Source of the DNA: a bacterium
GTDB taxonomy: Bacteria; Zixibacteria; MSB-5A5; GN15; FEB-12
DNA length: 8,634 bases
NCBI GenBank assembly: GCA_030612965.1
Contig: JAUWMW010000083.1
Span: forward strand, 1-8,634
Direction: 5' to 3'
Below, piece by piece: positions 1-6,596 of this stretch; position 1 is the stretch's first letter, and each line of letters begins with the position of its first letter. A program made the position numbers and the translations under genes. The notes under the pieces are model-generated. The model did no database searches and was not told where the DNA came from. It worked only from the letters and a program-made list of their open reading frames with translations.

Positions 1-5
1 TAATT

Positions 6-20
6 GATGTTACCGAAAGG
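6..20 (+). repeat. Left inverted repeat of the IS
   Basis: The sequence gatgttaccgaaagg at 6-20 matches the reverse complement of 1212-1225 except for one extra A. It sits just before the transposase start, as expected for a subterminal IS repeat. It overlaps the Shine-Dalgarno region, so transposase binding here could also limit its own translation or transcription; that last point is inference. Confidence 0.6.
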
Positions 21-30
21 AGACGCGATT

Positions 31-1200
31 ATGAGTGGAGATTCCAAACAGGAATTCCTGGACGCGATACTGCCACGCTATTTAGTAGCCTCCAGGGAAG
101 AGAAGGGACTCATTCTCAGGGAGTTTTGTGCTGTCTGTAAGTATCATCGTAAACACGCTATTCGGTTGCTGAATCAACGCAAAAGAGGGCCGACAAAACG
201 ACCGGGACGAAAACCTCTCTACCACTCACCCGAGTTTCTGGGGGCTCTCAAGCGAATCTGGCTGGCTACCGATCAGATGTGCTCAAAGAAACTGGTGGCG
301 GCCATACCCTTGTGGCTGCCGTTCTACGAGCGGAACCACGGGAGACTGTCGGCCAGGACAAAAGATCAACTTCTGTCAGTCAGCGCCGCAACCATTGATC
401 GCCTCCTGGCTAAAACACGCGCCAAAACTCGCCCCAGAGGCATGTGTGCCACCAAACCAGGCAGCTTGCTTAGAAACCAGATACCTATCCGCACCCACAA
501 CTGGGATATCTCCCAGCCCGGTTTCATGGAAGCCGACACCGTCGCTCATTGCGGTAACTCACTGGCCGGCGATTTCATCTGGAGCCTCACTTTAACCGAC
601 ATCCACACCGGCTGGACCGAAGCCCGAGCCACCTGGAACAACGGCGCAACCGGTGTTATCGAACAAATCAAAAACATCGAAACCGACCTTCCCTTTGAAC
701 TCAAAGGCTTCGACTGCGACAACGGTTCGGAGTTCCTCAACCACCATCTGCTCGGGTATTTTACCGACCACAAACCAAAAGTGAGGTTTACCCGATCGCG
801 ACCCTACAAGAAAAACGACAATGCCCACGTCGAACAAAAAAACTGGACCTATGTCCGACATCTGCTGGGCTACGACCGACTCGACAACCACAAACTGGTC
901 AAACTCATCAACAACCTCTACGCCAAACACTGGAGCCTGTTACAAAACCACTTCGGCCCAACTCACAAACTCATGGAAAAGAAACGGATCAACAGCAAAT
1001 ACTACAGGAAATACGATACGCCAAAAACACCATTCCAAAGACTGATAGAATCAGAACACCTCTCCCAAGAAGAAAAAGACACTCTCAGAAAACAACACCA
1101 ATCACTTGACCCCTTCCTTCTGAAACAACAAATTGAGAGACAACTGAAGCATATCTTCAGAATGGTCACAGTAACCTCTAATGTGAGGCAACGTATCTGA
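31..1200 (+). CDS. DDE-type integrase/transposase (rve fold)
   Basis: This is a 389-residue transposase that would cut and join the ends of its own element. The N-terminal 130 residues are basic and helical (KRPGRKPLY near residue 57) and probably contain the DNA-binding helix-turn-helix. The catalytic RNase H-like core follows, with D169 in MEADTVAHCG, D230 in DCDNGSEFLN and E268 in NDNAHVEQKN. That is a DD(~60)E(~37) triad typical of rve-family enzymes, and all three acidic residues are present. The C-terminal 70 residues are lysine- and glutamine-rich. I chose the ATG at 31 because a good Shine-Dalgarno sequence (gaaaggag, 15-22) sits 8 bases upstream. An in-frame TTG at 4 and ATG at 7 have no such site and overlap the inverted repeat. 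The gene is intact from this start, so the element could be active. The exact IS family is not certain. Confidence 0.88.
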   Translation: MSGDSKQEFLDAILPRYLVASREEKGLILREFCAVCKYHRKHAIRLLNQRKRGPTKRPGRKPLYHSPEFLGALKRIWLATDQMCSKKLVAAIPLWLPFYERNHGRLSARTKDQLLSVSAATIDRLLAKTRAKTRPRGMCATKPGSLLRNQIPIRTHNWDISQPGFMEADTVAHCGNSLAGDFIWSLTLTDIHTGWTEARATWNNGATGVIEQIKNIETDLPFELKGFDCDNGSEFLNHHLLGYFTDHKPKVRFTRSRPYKKNDNAHVEQKNWTYVRHLLGYDRLDNHKLVKLINNLYAKHWSLLQNHFGPTHKLMEKKRINSKYYRKYDTPKTPFQRLIESEHLSQEEKDTLRKQHQSLDPFLLKQQIERQLKHIFRMVTVTSNVRQRI

Positions 1201-1241
1201 GACCACCAATACCTTCGGTAACATCCTGCAATGAGGCAACG
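1171..1241 (+). repeat. Two direct repeats at IS right end, likely transposase-binding sites
   Basis: Two related 23-24 bp units are present, 1171-1193 and 1218-1241. Both begin with gtaac and end with tgaggcaacg, with a diverged middle, and they are spaced 47-48 bp apart. The first overlaps the last codons of the transposase gene. The second overlaps the right inverted repeat (1212-1225). Repeated subterminal motifs are a common way for transposases to recognise their ends. The motif itself is seen directly; its binding role is inferred. Confidence 0.55.
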
Positions 1242-1281
1242 CGGCGATAACGGAGTCCGACCGAGCATCGTTCCCTACAAC

Positions 1282-1314
1282 AAAAAGACCGCTCCTGACG
1301 AACAGGAGCGGTCT
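1282..1314 (-). terminator. Intrinsic terminator of the dockerin-protein gene
   Basis: A perfect 12-bp stem (agaccgctcctg at 1286-1297 and its complement at 1303-1314) encloses the 5-base loop acgaa. Read on the - strand the stem is followed by a run of T residues (complement of 1282-1286). It begins 26 bases after the stop codon at 1340. The + strand has no T run after the stem, so it is unlikely to end transposase transcription by itself. Confidence 0.85.
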
Positions 1315-1339
1315 GTGATTACATAACTATCCGATCAAC

Positions 1340-2750
1340 TTACGGGACGCAATTCGGAGGCGGCGGACCACCGGAGAACATGTAGTCAACCAGCATGACA
1401 AGATCGGCGATGTCGATGTCCGATAGAGTCTCATTCGGTGGGTTAACGCAGCAACTGCCGTCGATGTTGGCCGTGCCCGGACAGGGCGGCGGCGGACCCT
1501 GGGAAAACATGTAGTCAACCAGCATGACAAGGTCCCCGATATCGATACCTCCCGAGGGATCATCGTCAACATTGCCGCGCACGATACAGCACTGGAGGTG
1601 TATGGAGTAGGCTGCGGACCATTCTGTTTCGGCCTCCCAATCATCCTTGGCCCTGACCTTGATGTCGAAGTCGCCTTCCGGCCGGGAATGAGAAGCGGTG
1701 CAGGTTTCACCGGAAGCGTACGGACCCATCCACTCGCTGAGGTCCCTGCCGTCACCCCAGTCCCACTGATAGTACAGTTCGTCGGCGTCGGGATCGGTGG
1801 TAGTGGACTCGAAGTCATACTCTACTCCGTCCTCACCGAACGTAGGACCAGCGTCGACAGCCGCAGCGGCTGGATCGTTGTTGGCCGGGACTTCGTTGCC
1901 GATGCGTACGGTGATGTCGTAGGAATCGCTGCCGACCTGTTCCATTTTTACGATCAGGTCCAGCGGAGCCACTGCTCGCTGGTGGCCATTGCCGATCATA
2001 ATGCGCATGGACGTCTCGGAGTTGCCGATGTACAGATCCTCTCCGCCGTCAGAGTAGATGGTCGGAGTCCAGGCCCGGTTGAATTCCAAAGTCCGTTGGT
2101 TTGCGTACGTATTGTGACTGAGCACGAGAGCAGTGTACAGGAAATTATACGATCCTGCGTTGTAAAGATTAGCCAGCGCGACCCGCGCTGGGGGACAGCC
2201 CCCTCAGTACTTTTGGGTACATTCTTCGATGAACACGGTGTGGGTGAAGTCAACACTCTTGAAATCCTGCCCTGGCACTCCCGGTGCTGCCTGAGCGGCC
2301 GCGTCAGCCCAGTAGGCAAAGAACGGAGCGCCACTGGGCGGATCCCGAGTAGTTCGTGTGGGGAGTAGGGTCGAAACAGACCGCCTGAGCTACGATGTTA
2401 TCCGGATCAACGCCGGTGAATCCCGCGTTGCTGGCGTCCCATGTAACCTCGTGGGTGTATACCTCGCCGGTGTTGATGTTCAGCCCTACGACATCGGCAA
2501 AGCGAAGAAAACCGAACTCGTACTTCTTGCCACCCTGATCTGTGTACCGCGATTCCGGCTCACTCATGAAGATTCTCAGGGTGCCCTGATACGTGTCCCT
2601 GTCGCCGCCGCTCGCTACCGGCTGGACGATTTCGATAGGATCGCCGTTGTACTCTGGCGCCGGTGTGGCATCAATCGCCATAGCCGCGGGAGTGATCAAC
2701 AACGCCGCAATCAGGATGAAGCTGACCGTTAACCTAATACCGCTTCTCAT
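1340..2750 (-). pseudogene. Secreted PKD-like/dockerin protein, disrupted reading frame
   Basis: This was originally one exported protein of about 470 residues. The ATG at 2750 follows an aggaag Shine-Dalgarno and encodes a signal peptide (MRSGIRLTVSFILIAALLI..., AMA cleavage). A domain of about 230 residues follows. Then comes a PKD-like domain (DPDADELYYQWDWGDG ... FDIKVRAKDDW) and two dockerin-type halves, IDIGDLVMLVDYMF and IDIADLVMLVDYMF, each followed by a GPPPP stretch, ending at the TAA at 1340. Dockerin-like repeats bind Ca and may anchor the protein to an envelope partner. The frame is broken twice. Near 2330 one extra base shifts the frame after SGSAQW; skipping it restores APFFAYWADAAAQ. 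At 2206-2204 an in-frame TGA follows EECTQKY, and the same frame then continues VALANLYNAGSYN into the C-terminal half. The internal GTG at 2125 has no ribosome site, so a second gene is unlikely. The lesions could be decay, assembly errors or, for the TGA, recoding. Confidence 0.8.
2173..2207. repeat. Pair of GC-rich palindromes inside the dockerin-protein gene
   Basis: The first hairpin is ccagcgcg (2173-2180), loop acc, cgcgctgg (2184-2191). The second is ggggg (2190-2194), acag, ccccc (2199-2203), so the two overlap at their shared edge. The in-frame TGA of the host gene (2206-2204 on the - strand) touches the outer side of the second. Both resemble in build the intergenic palindromes at 6250-6596, with GAC at the stem-loop junction of one strand. 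This suggests, but does not prove, an inserted palindromic element. Confidence 0.55.
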
Positions 2751-2833
2751 AGTTGCTTCCTCTTCCTATAGGCCTCTTGGTTAAAGATTCGTTAGTCTTC
2801 TCTTTACTTAGGACAACGAGTTACAATGGGTAA

Positions 2834-2861
2834 AATATATCCATTTTATCGATTATGTCAA
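2834..2861 (-). promoter_or_regulatory. Sigma70-like promoter of the dockerin-protein gene
   Basis: On the - strand a perfect -35 TTGACA (2861-2856) is followed by a 16-base spacer and TATATT as -10 (2839-2834). Transcription would start near 2827 and leave a leader of about 77 bases before the ATG at 2750. The -35 lies only 20 bases after the stop codon of the beta-barrel gene, so the dockerin gene has its own promoter although it may also be read through from upstream. Confidence 0.7.
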
Positions 2862-2880
2862 GTGCAAAAACCCGCTTGCC

Positions 2881-4069
2881 TCACCGTTTCAGCGACAGCC
2901 CCACCGAAATGTTCCAGCCATAGTAGTTGTAAAGCTCATGGGTCGAGGAGTTGTCACGATAAGAGACTTTGGCCGAGGGCTCGATGTAGAAACCACCCGG
3001 ACCCGTCCGGAAATGGTACTGTGACCGTCAAGTAAGCTCGTGATTGATCGTCCTCGCGATCTGTTGCCTCATAAACCAGCAGAGAATCGCCCGGGAAAAC
3101 CGGATGGGGTCTCCAAACCTGCTCTTCAGTTTTGAGGTGTGTCTTGTCCCAGTAGCCCACCCCAAATTCCGTGATTATTCGTGGAATCAGAAAAGTCTTA
3201 ACCTTAAAGAACCCGCCGAAGCCCTCGTACAGAGATGACAGCGGGTCCAAAACCCCGGATGCTGCCCCTCGTACTGTCACATCCTCGCCCGAAACGAAGT
3301 TGCGATAAGCTAAAGTGATATTCAGGCCGCTTCTATCGCCCAGTGGTCGGGAGAAAGTAGGGGAGAAATAGAAGGTGCGAACATGGCGACCATAAGATTC
3401 TACCAGAGTATCGATAGTGATTGTAACCTCATTAGCACGCACGGCTATTGTGTCTTCGTCGTAGCGAGTCTGAAGCATGCCCCATTCGATATCGAGAACA
3501 TTGGAGCCAAAAACGTTCCAGTTGGCGCCGGCTATAAGATCCAAATCGATCTTGTCGTTAATAACGCCGTCGCCGGCCACCGTTTCGGTGTAGTTCGTGA
3601 ACCGCCATGAGGCACTGCCCCGCAGATGCGTTCGGGGATTGAGTTGATAGCCAAGGGCGCTCAGTACTTCGTATGTGTTCGTATTGTAGCGCTGGAGGCT
3701 GTCACCTTCATACGACTGGCGATTGAACTTGCTCTCTATGTGGGCAGACAAACGCGCACTGGCGCCGGTTGGAATGAAAACAGCTTTCGCACCACGGCTG
3801 AAACTGGAGAGTGCATCTGTTTCCTTATACTTAGTGTAATCACCCGTCCCGGACAACTCGAGATTACTCAGCGGATAGTACTTCAGGGCGAAATTCGCGC
3901 CGGTTGAATAGTCGGTGGTGCGATTTGCGACATCAAACAGGTTGCCGTTGTATCCTTCCGTTGCGCCGATTTCCAGCGCCACATTGGCGTGAGCTGAGAA
4001 GACGCCAATCAAGACAAACAGTGCGCCGAGCCAAGCCACAGCGCTTCGGTCAATGATGAGCCCACTCAT
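2881..4069 (-). CDS. Outer-membrane beta-barrel protein, single-base frameshift
   Basis: This is probably an outer-membrane barrel of about 395 residues with unknown cargo. The ATG at 4069 gives a signal peptide (MSGLIIDRSAVAWLGALFVL..., cleavage after FSAHA). The mature chain alternates polar and hydrophobic residues in many beta strands rich in Tyr, Asn and Thr (GYNGNLFDVANRTTDYSTG, YRNFVSGEDVTVRG). The unshifted frame stops at 2954 in a non-barrel tail. Near 2998-2996 one extra G in a CCGGG run changes the frame after PFPDGSG. The other frame reads GFYIEPSAKVSYRDNSS and ends in a barrel-like NISVGLSLKR at the TGA at 2881, which must be the true C-terminus. The start overlaps the stop of the small secreted gene as ATGA, implying coupled translation. 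I recognise the fold type but not the family; the frameshift may be an assembly error in a short G run. Confidence 0.75.
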
Positions 4070-4479
4070 ATGCCGCAAACACCCCCCGGACAAGCTGCCG
4101 ACCCGGCTGCCGTACCGGTGCCTTGCTCATCGGGGAATCCAGCCTTCAGCCCGCAGCGGCTGATGCACTGGGCGCGGGTCGAGAACATACGCAGCGCGAA
4201 ACGTTGCGCGTTGGTCTTCTTAGATGCCTTGGCTGGCGCGGTTGCAGTCCCGCCACCGAAAATGTCACCGGCCGAAACCAACATCTGAGGTGCTTCAACC
4301 GGAACTACCAGGTCCGGCACGCCGTCCTTGTTGACGTCGGATTCATTGTCGTCGAACCCGTCACCATCAAAGTCGACGAAAACCTCGACGTTATTGGCTG
4401 CCGAAACGTTACCGCCGGCCCCCATTATCAGTAACCCCCCCAGAGCAAGTACCAGGAGTTTGCTTAGCGTGACCACCAT
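4066..4479 (-). CDS. Small secreted protein with Ca-loop-like acidic repeat and four cysteines
   Basis: This is a 137-residue exported protein. A signal peptide (residues 1-27, cleavage near NVSA) is followed by the acidic stretch DFDGDGFDDNESDVNKDG at 36-53. That stretch resembles the thrombospondin type 3 or EF-hand-like calcium loops found in secreted bacterial proteins. The C-terminal part carries Cys105, Cys109, Cys130 and Cys135 in a CxxxC...CPGGVC arrangement that could form disulfides or hold a metal. The ATG at 4479 has a GGAGG Shine-Dalgarno at 4494-4490. Its TGA overlaps the ATG of the beta-barrel gene by four bases, so the two are made together and may interact at the outer membrane. 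No known family is recognised. Confidence 0.8.
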   Translation of the reverse strand: MVVTLSKLLVLALGGLLIMGAGGNVSAANNVEVFVDFDGDGFDDNESDVNKDGVPDLVVPVEAPQMLVSAGDIFGGGTATAPAKASKKTNAQRFALRMFSTRAQCISRCGLKAGFPDEQGTGTAAGSAACPGGVCGI

Positions 4480-4533
4480 GATGTATCAACCTCCGAGATG
4501 TAATTGGCTGCCTGTCGCCCGCCCGCAGACCGG

Positions 4534-4584
4534 CTTGTTAACTAACCTGCAGATGAAAATATGGAAGATATTGGATTTAACAAG
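4534..4584 (-). promoter_or_regulatory. Candidate promoter and flanking dyad of the secreted-protein/barrel operon
   Basis: On the - strand TTGTTA (4583-4578), a 16-base spacer and TATTTT (4561-4556) form a plausible sigma70 promoter, with a start near 4549 and a leader of about 70 bases. An exact 8-base inverted repeat, cttgttaa at 4534-4541 and ttaacaag at 4577-4584, brackets the -10 region and includes the -35 hexamer. The dyad may be a regulator site; that is inference from position only. Confidence 0.4.
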
Positions 4585-4875
4585 TCTTTTTTACGGATCA
4601 GACGTTCGGCAATAGCGTCCGGCAGAACCGGATCTCTCGACCGGGCGAACCATAACATTAGGTGATGCGGCAAACTGGTGATGAGGTAAGATGTTACGCA
4701 ACCTGCTTATGGATTGCAATAAGGGGAAGCCCGCCGGCGCGGGAGGAGGATCGCCAACGGGCTTCACAAGAATGTCGAATCAAAGCTGTCGAGTCTTTAA
4801 CCACAGCCGACTGCTCAAGGTTCCACGGTTTCTTGATAAGCTTCGGCTGGAGCGATTCCTATGTCATAACGGTTG
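4585..4875. other. Intergenic stretch without a gene
   Basis: No convincing gene is seen between the secreted-protein promoter and the channel gene. Besides the hairpin at 4723-4765, there is a 7-bp inverted repeat at 4804-4810 and 4843-4849 (cagccga/tcggctg) with a 32-base interior of no known type. Open frames on the + strand here run into the antisense of the channel gene and have no signs of being real. Confidence 0.5.
4723..4765 (-). terminator. Weak terminator-like hairpin downstream of the channel gene
   Basis: An 8-bp stem (gaagcccg at 4726-4733, cgggcttc at 4758-4765) encloses a smaller ggcg/cgcc pairing. On the - strand it is followed by ccccttatt, a poor T tract. It lies about 110 bases after the channel stop codon and could end that transcript. 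Confidence 0.35.
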
Positions 4876-6114
4876 TCAGACCCGTCCCGCCAGCGCCTGC
4901 AAGTCGGCACCGGACGGGCGTTGGAAAACGCGCAAGCCAAACATGGGAACCACCGCCAGCAAGTGGTCGAAGATGTCCGACTGTATTCCCTCGTAGGCTA
5001 TCCAGTCCTGATCGTTGGAGAACACGTAGATTTCAATCGGCAGGCCGTGCTCGCCGGGGGGCAGTTGCCGGATCAGGAAAGTCATCTCCTGATGGATCTT
5101 CGGATGTGCGTGCAGATAGGCCATGATGTAGGCGCGAAACATCCCGATATTGGTCAGGTTGCGACCGTTGATGATCTCCGATGTGTCGACACCCTGCGCA
5201 GCGTTGTACTCGGCGATCTCCTTTCGCCTGCTTGCAAGGTAGTCCCTGACAAGTTGAAACTTCTCGAACCGCATCAACATGGCGGCATCGCAAAAGCGTA
5301 TGCTGTTCATGTCGATATGGATGGCGCGCTTGATGCGTCGACCGCCCGACTCGCTCATTCCGCGCCAGTTCTTGAACGAATCGGAGATCAAAGCGTACGC
5401 GGGAATGGTGGTAATGGTCTTGTCCCAGTTCTGCACTTTGACCGTGTGCAGACTGACGTCGATCACATCACCGTCGGCGCCGTACTTGGGCATCTCGACC
5501 CAGTCGCCGATGCGCACCATGTCGTTCATCGAAAGTTGCAAGCTGGCCACAAACCCGAGAATCGAATCCTTGAACACCAGGATCAACACCGCCGTCATGG
5601 CGCCCAGTCCAGTTAGGATACCGGTGGGATCGCGGTTGAGCAGCATGGCTACGGCCCACACGCCGACGAAGATGAACAGTATGATCTTGGCTACCTGAAC
5701 GTATCCCTTGATGGGGCGATCGCGCGAGGCTTCATGCGAGCGATAGATGTGCACCACGGCATTGAGGAAGGCGTTCACGACCAGCAGTCCAGCCAGTACC
5801 ATGTAGACGGTGGAGAACCTCTGGATGATGCCCGCTACCGGCTCAAACAGATAGGCGGCAAAGTAGATAACCAAAGCTGGCGACAGGTGTGAGAGACGCG
5901 AGAAGAAGTGGTGCTCCAACAGGATATCATCCCAACGGGTGCGGCTTCGTTTCACGACGTACGACACCGCGACCAGCAGAATGCGATGGGCTGCAAAATG
6001 GGCCAACCAGGCCGCGATGATCACCGCTACCGCCAGTGCAAACCAGCCGAGGGCGCCGGCCCACTCATCGGGAATTCCCTGTTCAATCAGGTAGTCTCTT
6101 ATATTACTCAGCAT
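4876..6114 (-). CDS. ybdG: Miniconductance mechanosensitive channel, YbdG/MscM type
   Basis: This is an inner-membrane channel that opens when membrane tension rises, releasing solutes on hypo-osmotic shock. The 412-residue product matches the length of E. coli YbdG (415). Five hydrophobic segments are visible at about 22-42, 75-97, 101-123, 141-159 and 166-193. The last is the MscS-like pore helix (TGLGAMTAVLILVFKDSILGF). The beta domain follows with RIGDWVEMP and GDVIDVSLHTVKVQNWDKT, then IPAYALISDSFKNWRGMSESGGRRIKR, a stretch characteristic of this subfamily rather than of short MscS. The start at ATG 6114 is chosen because AAGGTG (6126-6121) sits 6 bases before it. A GTG at 6123 would add three residues and overlap that site. 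The gene appears intact and stands alone. Confidence 0.9.
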   Translation of the reverse strand: MLSNIRDYLIEQGIPDEWAGALGWFALAVAVIIAAWLAHFAAHRILLVAVSYVVKRSRTRWDDILLEHHFFSRLSHLSPALVIYFAAYLFEPVAGIIQRFSTVYMVLAGLLVVNAFLNAVVHIYRSHEASRDRPIKGYVQVAKIILFIFVGVWAVAMLLNRDPTGILTGLGAMTAVLILVFKDSILGFVASLQLSMNDMVRIGDWVEMPKYGADGDVIDVSLHTVKVQNWDKTITTIPAYALISDSFKNWRGMSESGGRRIKRAIHIDMNSIRFCDAAMLMRFEKFQLVRDYLASRRKEIAEYNAAQGVDTSEIINGRNLTNIGMFRAYIMAYLHAHPKIHQEMTFLIRQLPPGEHGLPIEIYVFSNDQDWIAYEGIQSDIFDHLLAVVPMFGLRVFQRPSGADLQALAGRV

Positions 6115-6203
6115 GACGTTCACCTTTGTATAACTACGTGTTCACTTTTGTGATTCCAAGAAGAGAAATTGCGTGGAACGATGCAACTTTCAAATCTCTA
6201 TCC

Positions 6204-6225
6204 CGCGCGATCTGAAGATCACGCG
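6204..6225. repeat. Imperfect palindrome upstream of the channel gene
   Basis: The arms cgcg-c-gatc and gatc-a-cgcg pair around a tgaa loop with one mismatch. It is the first of the chain of palindromes that fills this intergenic region. It lies about 90 bases upstream of the channel start and could also form in its leader, but no promoter was convincingly located. Confidence 0.45.
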
Positions 6226-6249
6226 AGCACAAAGCGTCATGTCGCAGGT

Positions 6250-6274
6250 GCTGTCAGGCGACTCGCCTGACAGC
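6250..6274. repeat. Perfect 11-bp-stem palindrome
   Basis: The arm gctgtcaggcg pairs perfectly with cgcctgacagc around the 3-base loop act. With no T run on either side it is not an intrinsic terminator. It has the form of an extragenic palindromic (REP-like) unit. Confidence 0.7.
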
Positions 6275-6291
6275 AAGTGAGTTGGAACCCC

Positions 6292-6317
6292 GGTGTCGGG
6301 CGGGGTCGCCCGACACC
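6292..6317. repeat. Perfect 11-bp-stem palindrome
   Basis: The arm ggtgtcgggcg pairs perfectly with cgcccgacacc around gggt. It lies 17 bases after the previous palindrome and shares its geometry, with stems that close on GCG/CGC, but not its outer sequence. Confidence 0.7.
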
Positions 6318-6343
6318 ACCCGTTTTGTGATGTCCTCAGCGGG

Positions 6344-6364
6344 CGGCAGATGTCCATCTCTGCC
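6344..6364. repeat. Imperfect palindrome, copy 1 of the cggcagatgtcca unit
   Basis: The outer arms ggcaga/tctgcc pair at 6345-6350 and 6359-6364. The 13 bases cggcagatgtcca (6344-6356) recur exactly at 6575-6587. This copy has a diverged right arm compared with the perfect copy. Confidence 0.6.
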
Positions 6365-6434
6365 ACGATCTCATGGTTTGACTCGGCTCACCATAAGGTC
6401 GCCCGCGCGCGAGGCGCGAAAAACAGGCTTGCCT

Positions 6435-6560
6435 GTCATGCCGGACTTGATCCGGTATCTAGTTCCCGTAGGTCAAGACCCCTGTGATCGTGACGGGCGT
6501 TAGGAGGACAGGCCTCCTGACCTACAAGAGATGCTGGATGCTGTCTTTCGTCAGTATGAC
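6435..6560. repeat. Composite ~126-bp palindromic element (MITE/REP-like) with nested insert
   Basis: The left end reads gtcat, then the palindrome atgccgga-cttga-tccggtat (6438-6458), then ctag. The right end reads ...gctggatgc ... cagtatgac. Thus gtcat and atgac, and the inner tatctag and ctggatg arms, are imperfect inverted matches. The left-hand sequence tgccggacttgatccgg resembles a palindromic unit I recall from many bacterial genomes. Just upstream, acaggc-tt-gcctgt (6423-6436) forms a further small palindrome. The element contains a second palindrome (6468-6525) between its arms. Confidence 0.5.
6468..6525. repeat. Palindromic module nested in the composite element
   Basis: The arms gtaggtca (6468-6475) and tgacctac (6518-6525) are exact complements. 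Inside, aggagg (6502-6507) and cctcct (6513-6518) form a hairpin with loop acagg. An alternative pairing of cccgt (6465-6469) and acggg (6493-6497) competes with the outer arms. The position between the arms of the 6435-6560 element suggests one element inserted into another. Confidence 0.5.
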
Positions 6561-6574
6561 GGAGATTCTGTGCT

Positions 6575-6596
6575 CGGCAGATGTCCACATCTGCCG
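6575..6596. repeat. Perfect 10-bp-stem palindrome, copy 2 of the cggcagatgtcca unit
   Basis: The arm cggcagatgt pairs perfectly with acatctgccg around a 2-base loop. Its left 13 bases are identical to 6344-6356. The octamer ccggccgg (6594-6601) abuts it. From here to about 6740 I see no further feature. Confidence 0.7.

Larger units (their letters stand above)
1..1245 (+). mobile_element. Insertion sequence with rve/DDE transposase, left tip cut by window
   Basis: The element is defined by its transposase gene and by matching sequences at both ends. The stretch at 6-20 (gatgttaccgaaagg) is repeated in inverted orientation at 1212-1225 (ccttcggtaacatc), differing by one extra A. Outside the right copy, the motif tgaggcaacg occurs twice in direct orientation (1184-1193 and 1232-1241). 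The outer left copy would lie upstream of base 1, so the left boundary and any target duplication cannot be seen. The right boundary is placed just past the last motif by inference; it could run up to about 1275. The element lies tail-to-tail with the dockerin-protein gene. The family name is uncertain; the transposase recalls the rve-type enzymes filed under ISNCY or IS481-like groups. Confidence 0.6.

Noticed and set aside
1996..2334. Separate - strand ORF of 112 codons bridging the dockerin-gene lesions
   Set aside because: Its sequence is Arg/Ser/Thr-rich and unlike a protein, while the other two frames give plausible continuity on either side. It is an off-frame reading of the broken gene.
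1598..2368. Long + strand open frame of 256 codons
   Set aside because: It lies antisense to the PKD/dockerin gene, whose protein has a signal peptide and recognisable domains. The + frame shows no domain and no ribosome site.
2866..2883. Terminator of the beta-barrel gene formed by gcggg followed by ttttt on the - strand
   Set aside because: There is a T run but only about 4 bp of possible stem, so a functional hairpin is not supported.
4873..5616. Open frame of 247 codons on the + strand
   Set aside because: It is antisense to the clearly recognisable YbdG-type channel gene and has no family features.
6250..6317. Perfect hairpins as terminators for the channel or upstream genes
   Set aside because: No T run follows either stem on either strand, and the channel gene is transcribed away from them.
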